The notes below the pieces were generated by a model. It had not been told where the DNA came from. It made no database searches and saw nothing but the letters and a program-made list of their open reading frames with translations. DNA of 64,000 nt, taken from NCBI RefSeq assembly GCF_003635115.1, contig NZ_RBXJ01000002.1:248001-312000 (forward strand), in the 5' to 3' direction. Below, piece by piece: positions 24,959-33,722 of the stretch (positions are counted from its first letter, which is position 1; the number at the start of each line of letters is the position of its first letter). This stretch comes from Microbacterium sp. AG1240. Lineage in GTDB: Bacteria; Actinomycetota; Actinomycetes; Actinomycetales; Microbacteriaceae. The position numbers and the translations under genes are program-made.

Positions 24959-26580
24959 TCCGCCGACGTTTCCGTCCTCTCGCGACGGCGCTCGTCGCGC
25001 TGCTCGTCTCGACCGCCGCCGTCACCGGCGCCACGGCATCGGCGCAGGCCGCAGACCCGTACGCCAACATCTCGGGTTCGGGATCGACCTGGTCGCAGAA
25101 CGCGCTGGACCAATGGCGGCGCAACGTGCAGTCGAACTACGGCATGACCGTCGACTATCGCGGGCTCGGCTCCACCGCGGGTCGCGGTGACTTCATCAAC
25201 CGCACGGTCGATTTCGCGATCAGCGAGATCCCCTTCCAGCTGCAGCCCACCGAGTCCGGGGCGCAGCCCGAGAAGCCGACCGCCGGTAGCTACGCCTACA
25301 TGCCGATCGTGGCCGGTGGTACCGCATTCATGTACAACCTCAAGATCGGTGGCAAGCGCGTCACCAACCTCCGCCTGTCGGGCGCGACCGTCTCGAAGAT
25401 CTTCGCCGGTCAGATCACGAACTGGAACAACCCCGAGATCCAGGCCGACAATCCCGGCCTCGCGATGCCCGACCGGGCGATCCAACGCGTCGCGCGCTCC
25501 GACGGCTCCGGTTCCACGGCGCAGTTCACCATGTGGATGTCCAAGCAGCACGGAGACATCTGGACGACCGGCATGACGTCGCAGTTCCCCGGCAACGTGG
25601 GGGCGACGCTGCAGTCTGGATCGCTGGGTGTGTCGGGCTACGTCAGCCAGGGCTACGGAGAGGGAGCGATCACCTATGTCGAGTACTCGTACGCGGTGAA
25701 GTCGGGCTTCCCCGTCGCGAAAGTGCTCAACGCGGCCGGCTACTACATCGAACCGACCGCGTCGTCGGTCGCGGTTGCGATGTTGAAGGCGCAGATCAAC
25801 ACCAACAGCAGCTCGCCGGACTACCTGACGCAGATCCTCGACGGCGTCTACGGCAACACCGACCCGCGCACCTACCCGCTGTCGAGCTACTCCTACATGA
25901 TCGTGCCGACCGTCGAAGGTGGCACGTTCACCGCCGACAAGGGACGCACCCTCGGAGAGTTCGCCCGGTACGTGTTGTGCGAGGGGCAGCAGCAGGCGGA
26001 GCAGCTCGGCTACTCGCCGCTGCCGATGAACCTCGTGCAGGCCGGAGCGGAGCAGATCAAGCGCATCCCGGGTGCGCAGGGCTCGGTCGTGGACATCAAC
26101 AAGTGCAACAACCCGACGTTCCAACCGGGCGACTCCCTCGACAACAACCGACTCGCACAGACGGCGAAGCAACCCGCCGAGTGCGATCGGCAGGGACCGA
26201 ACCAGTGCACCACCGGCACGGCCGGAGCCTCCGATACCGACACCGACGTCACCGGGTCCGGCAGCGGCGGCTCCGCGGCCGGGGCGGCCGCAGCCGGAAC
26301 GGCCGCGGCAGCGTCGGGAGGTGCGGCCGCCGCCGATCCGGCTGCGGTGGACGCCGCCGCGGTCGGCGGAGACGCCGTGTACGACGCCAACGGGGCGCTC
26401 GTCTCCGGCTCGGTCGCGGGCGGTCGCACGGCGGTGTCGTCACCGTTCACGATCCCCGATCCCGTCTGGGGCGGCCCACAGCTGCTGATGCTCGCGGCCG
26501 CGATGCTTCTGCTCGGGTCGATCATCCTGCCCCCGGTGCTCTCTCGACGGCTCCGCGGGGGCGGGCGCAAGACGGGCTGA
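24955..26580 (+). CDS. pstS: Phosphate-binding protein PstS, membrane-anchored form
   Basis: 541 residues. A Sec signal ends near 'ASAQAADPY' (residue ~33) with no lipobox Cys. The phosphate-binding domain (~36-400) has 'ISGSGSTWSQNALDQW', 'GSTAGRGDFINRTVDFAISE', and 'RSDGSGSTAQFTMWMSK', all PstS hallmarks. It is followed by a Gly/Ala linker and a C-terminal hydrophobic helix ('LLMLAAAMLLLGSIILPPVL') with an Arg-rich end. Most actinobacterial PstS proteins are lipoproteins, so anchoring by a C-terminal helix is unusual. GTG start overlaps the pstA stop. Confidence 0.92.
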   Translation: MIRRRFRPLATALVALLVSTAAVTGATASAQAADPYANISGSGSTWSQNALDQWRRNVQSNYGMTVDYRGLGSTAGRGDFINRTVDFAISEIPFQLQPTESGAQPEKPTAGSYAYMPIVAGGTAFMYNLKIGGKRVTNLRLSGATVSKIFAGQITNWNNPEIQADNPGLAMPDRAIQRVARSDGSGSTAQFTMWMSKQHGDIWTTGMTSQFPGNVGATLQSGSLGVSGYVSQGYGEGAITYVEYSYAVKSGFPVAKVLNAAGYYIEPTASSVAVAMLKAQINTNSSSPDYLTQILDGVYGNTDPRTYPLSSYSYMIVPTVEGGTFTADKGRTLGEFARYVLCEGQQQAEQLGYSPLPMNLVQAGAEQIKRIPGAQGSVVDINKCNNPTFQPGDSLDNNRLAQTAKQPAECDRQGPNQCTTGTAGASDTDTDVTGSGSGGSAAGAAAAGTAAAASGGAAAADPAAVDAAAVGGDAVYDANGALVSGSVAGGRTAVSSPFTIPDPVWGGPQLLMLAAAMLLLGSIILPPVLSRRLRGGGRKTG

Positions 26581-26593
26581 CCCCCTGCCGCAC

Positions 26594-26612
26594 ACGGTGA
26601 CGACGTCACCGT
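26594..26612. other. Hairpin after pstS
   Basis: ACGGTGAC-GAC-GTCACCGT forms a perfect 8-bp stem 13 bases after the pstS stop, with no T-run. It may reduce transcription between pstS and the next gene or protect the mRNA end. Confidence 0.4.
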
Positions 26613-26698
26613 CGATCGGCGTGTAAAAAGCCCGGTCGCAGGCCAGAAATAAGTCGCTCGACGCGCCGCGTCAGCACGCCATGATCACGCGGTACGTC

Positions 26699-26740
26699 GT
26701 TGACGGATCGTTCATCTGAACGTCATGACCCGCCCATAAT
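26699..26740 (+). promoter_or_regulatory. PHO-box-like direct repeats and promoter
   Basis: Three 11-bp units lie in register: GTTGACGGATC (26699), GTTCATCTGAA (26710) and CGTCATGACCC (26721). CATAAT at 26735-26740 is a good -10 box, so the repeats cover the -35 region as PhoP-activated promoters do. The known Streptomyces PHO-box unit is 11 bp with a GTTCACC-like core. The predicted leader of ~43 nt carries AGGAGA before the TTG start. Confidence 0.65.
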
Positions 26741-26789
26741 TTCATCGCTGTCGGCAGTCACCCGCTGCCGCGAATTCGTAGGAGAACCC

Positions 26790-29384
26790 TTGCGTACGGC
26801 TGCACCCGAACGTCGCGCGCGGCGAGGCCTCGTCTCCGGCCTCACCGGCGTGCTCATCGGCGGTCTCGTCTTCACGGCGATGACCGCCGGCGGTCTGGCG
26901 ACATCGCCGGCGACCGCCGCGGCCGACGCCGAGGTGGATCTGCGCCCGGTCACGGTCTCCGCGGCCGAGTACTACGCGAAGAGTCCATACGGCGGCTCTG
27001 CCGCCGAAGGCGCCCCCCTCCCCGATCTCGAGATCACGGTGTCGCAGACGGCCGGTCTGACCGCACAAGGCATCGAGATCGCGTGGAAGGGCGGCAAGCA
27101 GTCCAGCCAGCCGAGCACTCAGGTCGGCGGAGAGAACTTCCTCCAGTTCGCGCAGTGCTGGGGCGACGACCCCCTGAACCCGGGTACGCCCGATCGCACG
27201 ACGTGCCAGTACGGCGGCACGGGAACACCCGGGACCGGGCGCGTCGGAAGCCGCCCGTTCGACCAGGAGATCCCCGCGCAGGATCGCTACTACACCGTCG
27301 CCGGAACCGACCCGAACAATCCGGCCGAGACCGCGATCCCCTTCGTCTCCTCCACCTCGCGCGACGGCGTGAACGACAGAGTCGAGCGCATCGCCAATGG
27401 CGCGTACGTCGAACCGGATCGGTCGAAGCGCGCCGACCTGAATCAGAACCAGTTCATCTCCCAGTACACCTCCAACGAGGTCTCGTGGGCGGGCTCCGGC
27501 GCCAATGGAGAAGGCAGCGCGAAGTTCGAGGTGCAGACGGCCGTGCAGTCTCGCGGGCTCGGCTGCGGACGCAGCACGCAGGCGTCCGACGGAACAGCGG
27601 CGGCGCAGTCGTGCTGGCTCGTGATCATCCCTCGCGGTGCGGCCGACAATGGTGAGAACGCCATCACCCAGCCAGGAGTCTTCTGGGACAGCTGGCGGCA
27701 TCACATCGCGGTCAAGATGGATTTCCGGCCGATCGGGAGCAGCTGCGAGATCGGGGCTCCCGAGCGCCAGGTCGTCGGAAGCGAGCTGCTCGCCAGCGCG
27801 GTCTCCTCCTGGCAGCCCAGCCTGTGCACGGGCGGGGGCGACATCTACAACATGATCACCGGCACCGAGTCCGACGCCGTGACGGCGGCGAACGCCGCGA
27901 CCGGCTCGGCACCGCTCGCGCTCACCTCCCGTCCGTACTCCGGCGAGGACGCCGATGACTTGATCTACGCACCGGTCGCGCTGTCCGCCGTGACGGTCGC
28001 CTTCTCGATCGATCGATTCCCCGACGGGTCGAAGGCGTCGGACGAGGAGCAGGCGCGCGCGGGTCTGCCGTTCACCTCGATGAAGCTGACCCCGCGTCTC
28101 ATCGCGAAGCTGCTGACGTACTCGTACGTCGATTCGCTTCCGTCCGAGACGGCCAAGGATCACCTCGCGGGCAACCCCCGCAATCTGTTGTTCGACGAGG
28201 AATTCCTCGAGATCAACGACCCCGAGTGGAGGAGCCAGGCCATCGCGGGGATCGGGGTGTCCGACATGCTCCTCCCGCAGGGGCGCTCAGACGTCGCCCT
28301 CGCTCTGTGGAACTACGTGCTCGCGGATGCTGATGCCCGCGCCTTCGTGAACGGCGAGCCCGATGCGTGGGGGACGAAGGTCAACAAGTACAGCTCCACG
28401 AACGCCGAGGTGAACCCGAGCGGCGCGCTCATGCTGCCGGCGGACAACTTCCCGAAGGCCGATCCGACCAAGCGCGAGGCGATCGCCGGCGGTGCGGGCG
28501 AGCTCAACCTCATCACCTGGCGGCCCTACACGAACGATCTCGACACGTCCGGGTATCTGGCCCTGCGCGGCGACGCCCAGCTCGTGGACCGGTGGGATGC
28601 GCTCGCCGCGCCGCCGAGGTACCTGCGGGTTCCGCGCAGCCTCCAGGGGAGCCAATCCGTCATCGCCCTGACCGACAGCGCAGCCTCGGAGAAGTATCAG
28701 ATCGTCACGGCCGCGCTCGAGAATCCGGCCGGCGAGTTCGTCACCGCCTCCACGGGGGCCATGACGGCCGCCGCGGGGGCCATGACCTCCTCGACCGCCC
28801 AGACCCAGGTGCGCGGGTTCGATGTGTCCTCCGACGCGGCACGCGCCGCGACGGGCGCCTACCCGCTGACGATGCCCGTCTACGCGGCGGTGAACCCCTA
28901 CATGAGCGACGCCGACGCCCGGTCGAGCTATGCCGACTTCATCCGCTACGCCGTCGGGTACGGCCAAGTGCCCGGAGTGCAGGTGGGGCAGCTTCCGGTC
29001 GGGTACGCGCCCATCCCCGAATCATGGCGGTCCCAGTCGATCATCGCGGCGAACGTCATCCAGGGCGGACTGACGCGGTCCACCGCCCCGCGGCCGAACG
29101 GCAGCAACGGCAGCGGGGGTGCCGGTCCCGCGAGCGGAAGTATGCCGAGTGCGGCCACCAATGCCGCGCCCTCCGTCTCGGGCGCCGCGGCGTCGTCGGC
29201 CTCCGCGACCACCGACACCGGGCCGACCGCGTCGGGGGCCGTGGCGGGGGCGCTCGCGGGGGCGCAGACCCCCGCCGACCCGAGCAGCGGCGGTCTCGGA
29301 ACCGTGCTTCCTGTGAGCCTCCTCGCCGGGCTCATGAGCGCGGCCGCCGTTCTGATCATCCCCCGACTCCCGCGTCGCACCTGA
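26790..29384 (+). CDS. Large secreted solute-binding-like protein in Pst locus
   Basis: About 864 residues starting at TTG 26790, chosen because AGGAGA lies 5 bases before it and the signal peptide begins there (ending near 'SPATAAADAEV'). Residues ~60-290 form a beta-rich domain with 'ITVSQTAGLTAQGIEIAWKG' and several Cys ('FAQCWGD', 'TTCQYG'). Residues ~310-780 resemble a PstS-like class II binding protein: 'LIYAPVALSAVTVAFSIDRF', 'LTPRLIAKLLTYSYV', 'EFLEINDPEW'. A Ser/Gly/Ala linker leads to a C-terminal helix and 'PRLPRRT', like the end of PstS. No catalytic motif seen. Role likely capture of phosphate or a phosphate compound at the surface (inference from context). Confidence 0.75.
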   Translation: MRTAAPERRARRGLVSGLTGVLIGGLVFTAMTAGGLATSPATAAADAEVDLRPVTVSAAEYYAKSPYGGSAAEGAPLPDLEITVSQTAGLTAQGIEIAWKGGKQSSQPSTQVGGENFLQFAQCWGDDPLNPGTPDRTTCQYGGTGTPGTGRVGSRPFDQEIPAQDRYYTVAGTDPNNPAETAIPFVSSTSRDGVNDRVERIANGAYVEPDRSKRADLNQNQFISQYTSNEVSWAGSGANGEGSAKFEVQTAVQSRGLGCGRSTQASDGTAAAQSCWLVIIPRGAADNGENAITQPGVFWDSWRHHIAVKMDFRPIGSSCEIGAPERQVVGSELLASAVSSWQPSLCTGGGDIYNMITGTESDAVTAANAATGSAPLALTSRPYSGEDADDLIYAPVALSAVTVAFSIDRFPDGSKASDEEQARAGLPFTSMKLTPRLIAKLLTYSYVDSLPSETAKDHLAGNPRNLLFDEEFLEINDPEWRSQAIAGIGVSDMLLPQGRSDVALALWNYVLADADARAFVNGEPDAWGTKVNKYSSTNAEVNPSGALMLPADNFPKADPTKREAIAGGAGELNLITWRPYTNDLDTSGYLALRGDAQLVDRWDALAAPPRYLRVPRSLQGSQSVIALTDSAASEKYQIVTAALENPAGEFVTASTGAMTAAAGAMTSSTAQTQVRGFDVSSDAARAATGAYPLTMPVYAAVNPYMSDADARSSYADFIRYAVGYGQVPGVQVGQLPVGYAPIPESWRSQSIIAANVIQGGLTRSTAPRPNGSNGSGGAGPASGSMPSAATNAAPSVSGAAASSASATTDTGPTASGAVAGALAGAQTPADPSSGGLGTVLPVSLLAGLMSAAAVLIIPRLPRRT

Positions 29385-29452
29385 CGTGGACACCCGACTC
29401 TCCTCTCCGCATTACCCGTATGCATTACTCATCACACACAGTTAGGTATCCA

Positions 29453-30574
29453 GTGAAGCTCAAGAAGATCGCCGCGCTCGGCGCGGCTGTCGGCCTCGTC
29501 CTTTCGGGCATCGGCCTTGCCTCCACCGCCTCGGCCGAGCCGGTGTCGAACAGCTATGTGGCTGTCGGCTCCGACACTCTGCAGGACGCGATGAACGCGC
29601 TGACCAACGGCACCAACGCCTCCGGCTCCTACGTCCGCATCCTCGCGGACGGACAGACCATCGGAAACTTCGACGCGTTCGGCTCGCCCGCCATCCAGAC
29701 GAAGTCGGGCGGCCCGTTCTTCGCACGCCCGAACGGCTCGAGCGCCGGTCGCGACGCTCTGCGTCGTTCGATCGACGGCGCCAACTGGTCGGCGTCGGGC
29801 AACACCACGCCCGCTCGTTCGATCACGGGCCAGGTCGACATCGCGCGTTCCTCCAGCGGTGCGGGCACGAACGCGAACGCCGAGGGTCGCCTCCTCTACG
29901 TGCCGTTCGGCCGCGACGCGGTGGCCTACGCCTACAAGGGCGGCAACGCCGAGTGGGCCAACCTCACCGCTGCCCAGCTCAAGGGCATCTACGAGGGCAC
30001 GATCACGTCGGTCGGCGGCGCGACCATCAAGCCGCGCCTGCCCCAGACGTCGTCGGGCACCCGCTCGTTCTTCCTCGGCGCGATCGGCGTCACCAACCCG
30101 TCCGGTGTGGCCGACGCCTCGAACACGACGGTCCCCGAGAACGACGCGACCATCCTCGGCGACGGCGAGATCATCCCGTTCTCGGCCGCCAACTGGGTCG
30201 CGCAGGCCAACAACGTCGCGAGCGTCAACACCATCGCCGCCTCGACGGGCGTCTCGCTGGGCTCGCCCGTCAGCGGCGCGACTCCCTTCACCGGGACGGC
30301 CCCGTCGCTCGTGCCGAACGCCGCCTTCTACTCCAACACGACCTTCGGTCGCGACACCTACCTGATCGTCCAGCGCGCCCGCGTGCAGTCGAGCTTCACC
30401 TACAGCGGCGCCCCCTCCTACGACCCGGTTCTCGCGAACCTCGTCAACTCGGCCTCCATCACGAGCCTGACCTCCTTCAGCCTGTCGCCGCTGGCGGCAG
30501 GTTCGGTCAAGCGCAAGTTCGGCTTCCTCGCCCCCAGCTCGACCACCCCTGTCGCCGCGTACGCGCAGGGCTGA
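29453..30574 (+). CDS. Second PstS-like secreted binding protein
   Basis: About 373 residues. A clear signal peptide ('MKLKKIAALGAAVGLVLSGI', cleaved near 'STASAEP') leads to a binding-protein fold with 'SYVAVGSDTLQDAMNAL', 'RSSSGAGTNANAEGRLLYVPFGRDAVAY', 'NLTAAQLKGIYEGTITSVGG' and 'SSGTRSFFLGAIG'. These match actinobacterial phosphate-binding-like proteins. No lipobox and no C-terminal helix, so it should be freely secreted or held by partners. GTG 29453 has TAGG about 7 bases upstream; an in-frame ATG at 29420 would spoil the signal peptide. Ligand not shown by sequence. Confidence 0.82.
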   Translation: MKLKKIAALGAAVGLVLSGIGLASTASAEPVSNSYVAVGSDTLQDAMNALTNGTNASGSYVRILADGQTIGNFDAFGSPAIQTKSGGPFFARPNGSSAGRDALRRSIDGANWSASGNTTPARSITGQVDIARSSSGAGTNANAEGRLLYVPFGRDAVAYAYKGGNAEWANLTAAQLKGIYEGTITSVGGATIKPRLPQTSSGTRSFFLGAIGVTNPSGVADASNTTVPENDATILGDGEIIPFSAANWVAQANNVASVNTIAASTGVSLGSPVSGATPFTGTAPSLVPNAAFYSNTTFGRDTYLIVQRARVQSSFTYSGAPSYDPVLANLVNSASITSLTSFSLSPLAAGSVKRKFGFLAPSSTTPVAAYAQG

Positions 30575-30606
30575 TCGGCACTGAAACGACTAGGACACAC
30601 ACACTC

Positions 30607-31668
30607 ATGTTCAAGCTCACCACCGTCAAGGCCGCCGTCGTCGGCGCCGTCGCGGTCGCGCTGATCGGAGGCGGAGTCTCCTCCGCGTCCGCCGCGATCA
30701 CGCCTTCCGGCTCCACCTCCGCCTACTACGTCTTCGACGCGGCCACCGAGGCGCTCGTCGCCGACGGCGCGCCGATCGCGTTCGACCAGCTCGTCGCGGG
30801 GTACCCCAGCGACTCCGGCTTCTCGAACTACGACCAGATGTTCACCGGCCCGGCTGCGGCCAGCGAGGTGTACGTCTTCGTCTCGCCGCGCGGCGACGAG
30901 CGCGACACCTCCAAGTGGCTCGGTCGCCAGATGAACGGCTTCAACGACCCCTCCGCCAAGACGGTCCTCACGCCGGCGATGCTGCTCAACAACCTGGCGG
31001 GCTCGAACTACGCGTCGGTCAAGGCGAACGGCGGCACCTTCTCGGCGGGTATCGCCTTCACGTCGAGCTACGGTGTGACCGTCGAGGACGTCTCGTTCGT
31101 GCACATCACAGTGCAGCCCGGCGGCAGCTGGAGCTACGTCGCTACCGAGGACGACGCGACCGGCCCCGTCGACCCGACCGATCCCAGCACGACGGGCGAG
31201 ATCGATCTCGAGGCGACAACCATCGCCCCGACCGACGGCAGCCTGTCGCTCGTCGTCCCCGCCGGCGCGAAGGCGACGTTCGGCGAGGCCACCCTCGTCA
31301 ACGGCAAGTCGACCTCGATGGCGTCGCTCCCCGAGGTCACGGTGAACGACGAGCGCGTCGTCTCGCGCAAGGGCTGGACCCTGACGCAGTCCGTCGCCGA
31401 CTTCACCAACGGCACCGCGACCATCGGTGCGACCAACCTCGGTGTCGCCCCCAAGGTGAACGCCACCGGCACCACCTCGACCGGTGTCTCGCCCGCTGCG
31501 GCGCAGGCCGCCGGCGCGGCGACCTACCCCGCCCCGTTCGCTCAGGCGGCCGCGGGTGCGGGCGTCGGCGTCACGAAGCTCGGCGCCGACCTCACGCTGG
31601 TCGCGCCGTCGGACGCTCCGGCGGGCACCTACACCTCGAAGATGACGCTCACGCTCGTCTCGAAGTAG
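30607..31668 (+). CDS. WxL-domain-like secreted protein
   Basis: About 353 residues. The signal peptide ends near 'VSSASAAITP'. Residues ~30-185 show no known domain and are beta-rich. Residues ~195-353 resemble the WxL wall-binding domain: 'LPEVTVNDERVVSRKGWTLT' gives the first W-x-L, and the end 'APAGTYTSKMTLTLVSK' matches the usual 'aGtYtatltWtL' C-terminus, except that the second Trp is Met. WxL domains bind peptidoglycan in Firmicutes and pair with DUF916 proteins; a DUF916 gene is next. No anchor helix. Followed by a strong terminator. Confidence 0.72.
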   Translation: MFKLTTVKAAVVGAVAVALIGGGVSSASAAITPSGSTSAYYVFDAATEALVADGAPIAFDQLVAGYPSDSGFSNYDQMFTGPAAASEVYVFVSPRGDERDTSKWLGRQMNGFNDPSAKTVLTPAMLLNNLAGSNYASVKANGGTFSAGIAFTSSYGVTVEDVSFVHITVQPGGSWSYVATEDDATGPVDPTDPSTTGEIDLEATTIAPTDGSLSLVVPAGAKATFGEATLVNGKSTSMASLPEVTVNDERVVSRKGWTLTQSVADFTNGTATIGATNLGVAPKVNATGTTSTGVSPAAAQAAGAATYPAPFAQAAAGAGVGVTKLGADLTLVAPSDAPAGTYTSKMTLTLVSK

Positions 31669-31680
31669 GCCTCCCCACGC

Positions 31681-31706
31681 GGGGGCGGCGCTTCGGCGCC
31701 GCCCCC
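31681..31706 (+). terminator. Intrinsic terminator after WxL-like gene
   Basis: GGGGGCGGCGC pairs perfectly with GCGCCGCCCCC over 11 bp across a TTCG tetraloop. GCGTTTCTCG follows within a few bases. It divides the Pst surface module in two. Confidence 0.85.
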
Positions 31707-31720
31707 GTCGTGCGTTTCTC

Positions 31721-31753
31721 GTCCGTTCCGAGTTCAACCCTCGTTCATTCGTG
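31721..31753 (+). promoter_or_regulatory. PHO-box-like direct repeats before the WxLIP-type gene
   Basis: Three 11-bp units in register: GTCCGTTCCGA (31721), GTTCAACCCTC (31732), GTTCATTCGTG (31743). The last two share GTTCA. It lies right after the terminator and 39 bases before the start codon at 31792. No clear -10 hexamer is visible at the expected place, so the promoter itself is less certain than the repeats. Confidence 0.6.
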
Positions 31754-31791
31754 GGACCGATCGCGGCAAGCAACTTCTGTGGAGATAGAAC

Positions 31792-32910
31792 GTGCTCAAG
31801 ATCACCTTCTCCGCGCGCCCGAACGCGCGGGGCCCCCGCTCCCTAGCGATCGCTCTGATCGCCGGGATCGCACTGTCGTTCGCCGCTCTCGCCCCCGCCG
31901 CCGATGCGGCTGCCCCCGAAGACACGATCGGCATCTCGGCGAAGCCGCAGGCTGCCGGTGACGACTCGGTGGGTCGCACGCGCTTCAGCTATCAGATGAG
32001 CCCCGGCCAGACCCTCGACGACGTCTATGTCGTCACCAACTCCGGCACGACCGCACAGACCTTCACCGTCTTCGCCACCGACGCCTTCAACACCGCCGAG
32101 GGCGGCTACGGACTCCTCGATACGGGCGTTCAGCCCGCCGATGCCGGCGCCTGGGTGCGGTTCGGCGGCGAGACCTCCGTGACGGCCGCCCTGCAGCCCG
32201 GCGAGTCGCGTGAGGTCCCGTTCTCGCTGGTCGTCCCCGCCGACGCCTCACCGGGAGACCACGCTGCCGGCATGGTCGTCTCGGCGCTGGCCGACGACGG
32301 GCAGGTGCTCGTCGACCGTCGCGTGGGCACCCGGCTCTACGTCCGCGTTCCGGGAGATCTCCAGCCGAACCTCACCGTCGACGGCGTGAGTGCGTCGTAC
32401 ACCCCCAGCATCAATCCTCTCGCCGGCGAGGCGACCGTCACGTTCACCGTCCGCAATGCCGGGAACGTCGCGCTCTCCGGAGGCCTCAAGACCGAGATCA
32501 AGGGTCTGTTCGGTATCGGCCTGACCTCTGCGCTCGAGACCGAGGTGGACGAGATGCTGCCGGGGAGCACGCGGACGGTCACGACGACCGTGTCGGGTGT
32601 CGGGCAGTGGGTCTTCCTCAACCCCGTCGTCACCCTCTACCCGTCGGTCGACGCCGAAGCGCTCAACCCCGGCCCGTTGACCAGCGTCACCCGCGACACG
32701 ATCCTGTTCGCGGTGCCCTGGGTGCTGCTCGGGCTGATCGTGCTCGGCCTCGGAATCTGGGGCTGGGTCGTCTTCAGCCGCCGCCGCGACGCCCGTCGGG
32801 CGCAGGCGTGGATCGAGTACACCGAGGCCGAAGCTCGCCGCAAGGCGGAATCCGAGCGCGAGCCCGCCGTGGTCGCCGCTGCCGGCCCGACGCGATCGGA
32901 ATCCCCGTGA
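31792..32910 (+). CDS. WxL-interacting-type (DUF916) membrane protein
   Basis: 372 residues. Signal peptide to about 'APAADAAAPED'. Residues ~45-195 match the DUF916 / WxL peptidoglycan-domain pattern: 'RTRFSYQMSPGQTLDDVYVV', 'PFSLVVPADASPGDHAAGMV'. Residues ~200-300 form a second immunoglobulin-like domain ('SINPLAGEATVTFTVRNAGN'). A membrane helix ('ILFAVPWVLLGLIVLGLGIW', ~302-325) and a charged cytoplasmic tail end the protein. In Firmicutes such proteins bind both the wall and WxL partners. GGAGATAGAAC precedes the GTG. Confidence 0.82.
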   Translation: MLKITFSARPNARGPRSLAIALIAGIALSFAALAPAADAAAPEDTIGISAKPQAAGDDSVGRTRFSYQMSPGQTLDDVYVVTNSGTTAQTFTVFATDAFNTAEGGYGLLDTGVQPADAGAWVRFGGETSVTAALQPGESREVPFSLVVPADASPGDHAAGMVVSALADDGQVLVDRRVGTRLYVRVPGDLQPNLTVDGVSASYTPSINPLAGEATVTFTVRNAGNVALSGGLKTEIKGLFGIGLTSALETEVDEMLPGSTRTVTTTVSGVGQWVFLNPVVTLYPSVDAEALNPGPLTSVTRDTILFAVPWVLLGLIVLGLGIWGWVVFSRRRDARRAQAWIEYTEAEARRKAESEREPAVVAAAGPTRSESP

Positions 32911-33722
32911 GGCGCCACGAGGCTCGCGCGGTGCGCCTGGGCCGCATCGTCGCGGTCCTCGCAGCATCCGCCATCGCCCTGCTGGCTCTTCCCGTGGGCT
33001 CGGCCGTCGCGTCGCCGAGCGCGGTCACGTGCTCGACAACGTCCAGCCCGGCACCGAGCGAGGGCGGGGTCGACATGTCGGCCACGATCGTCGGTCCTGC
33101 CACGTCACCGTGCGACGCGAAGCCGAGCGGCACCGTGTCGGGCGGTTCCGGAACCGCCCCCCGCGGCACATCGACGCGCCAGTACAGCCCCGGCACCGGG
33201 GCGGGCATCGATCCGGCGGGCGTCGTCACCGACAGTGAACTGCCGACCCTCTCGCTCGACGAGGTCGACCTGGGCGGGATGCTGAGCATCGGCGGGCTCT
33301 CGACGTCGTACCGTCCGTCGTTCAACCCCTTCGGCGGAGATCTCGAGCTGTCGTTCACGGTGCGCAACACCTCGCAGTCGACGGTCGACGCGACGGCGGA
33401 CTTCTGGATGGAGGGCCCGTTCGGGCTCCGCATCTCGTCGGCCGACGGTGTCGCCGTCGCTGCCCTCAAGCCGGGGGAGACCCGCACCGTGAGCGCCTCG
33501 CTCCCGGGCGTCGGCCAGTGGACGGTCCTGACCGCCCACACGACCTTCACGCCGCCCGAGACGGTCGACGACGCGCAACTGACTCCGCTCACGCGGGACG
33601 CCACCGTCTTCGCCCTCCCGTGGTTCGTCGTCCTTCTCGTGGCGCTCGGGCTCGCTGCGTGGGTCGTCGCCGCGGTGCTGCGCCGTCGCGAGGGCACCGA
33701 GCCGGTCGGGGCGTGGGCATGA
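32907..33722 (+). CDS. Shortened paralogue of the WxL-interacting-type protein
   Basis: About 271 residues. A signal peptide is followed by a ~70-residue low-complexity stretch with two Cys, then a single domain that matches the second half of the preceding protein: '[20 protein letters not shown]' versus 'SASYTPSINPLAGEATVTFT', and '[20 protein letters not shown]' versus 'LTSVTRDTILFAVPWVLLGL'. The DUF916 wall-binding domain is missing. It looks like a tandem duplication that lost its first domain. Start and stop overlap neighbours by 4 bases (GTGA, ATGA). Confidence 0.78.
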   Translation: MRRHEARAVRLGRIVAVLAASAIALLALPVGSAVASPSAVTCSTTSSPAPSEGGVDMSATIVGPATSPCDAKPSGTVSGGSGTAPRGTSTRQYSPGTGAGIDPAGVVTDSELPTLSLDEVDLGGMLSIGGLSTSYRPSFNPFGGDLELSFTVRNTSQSTVDATADFWMEGPFGLRISSADGVAVAALKPGETRTVSASLPGVGQWTVLTAHTTFTPPETVDDAQLTPLTRDATVFALPWFVVLLVALGLAAWVVAAVLRRREGTEPVGAWA

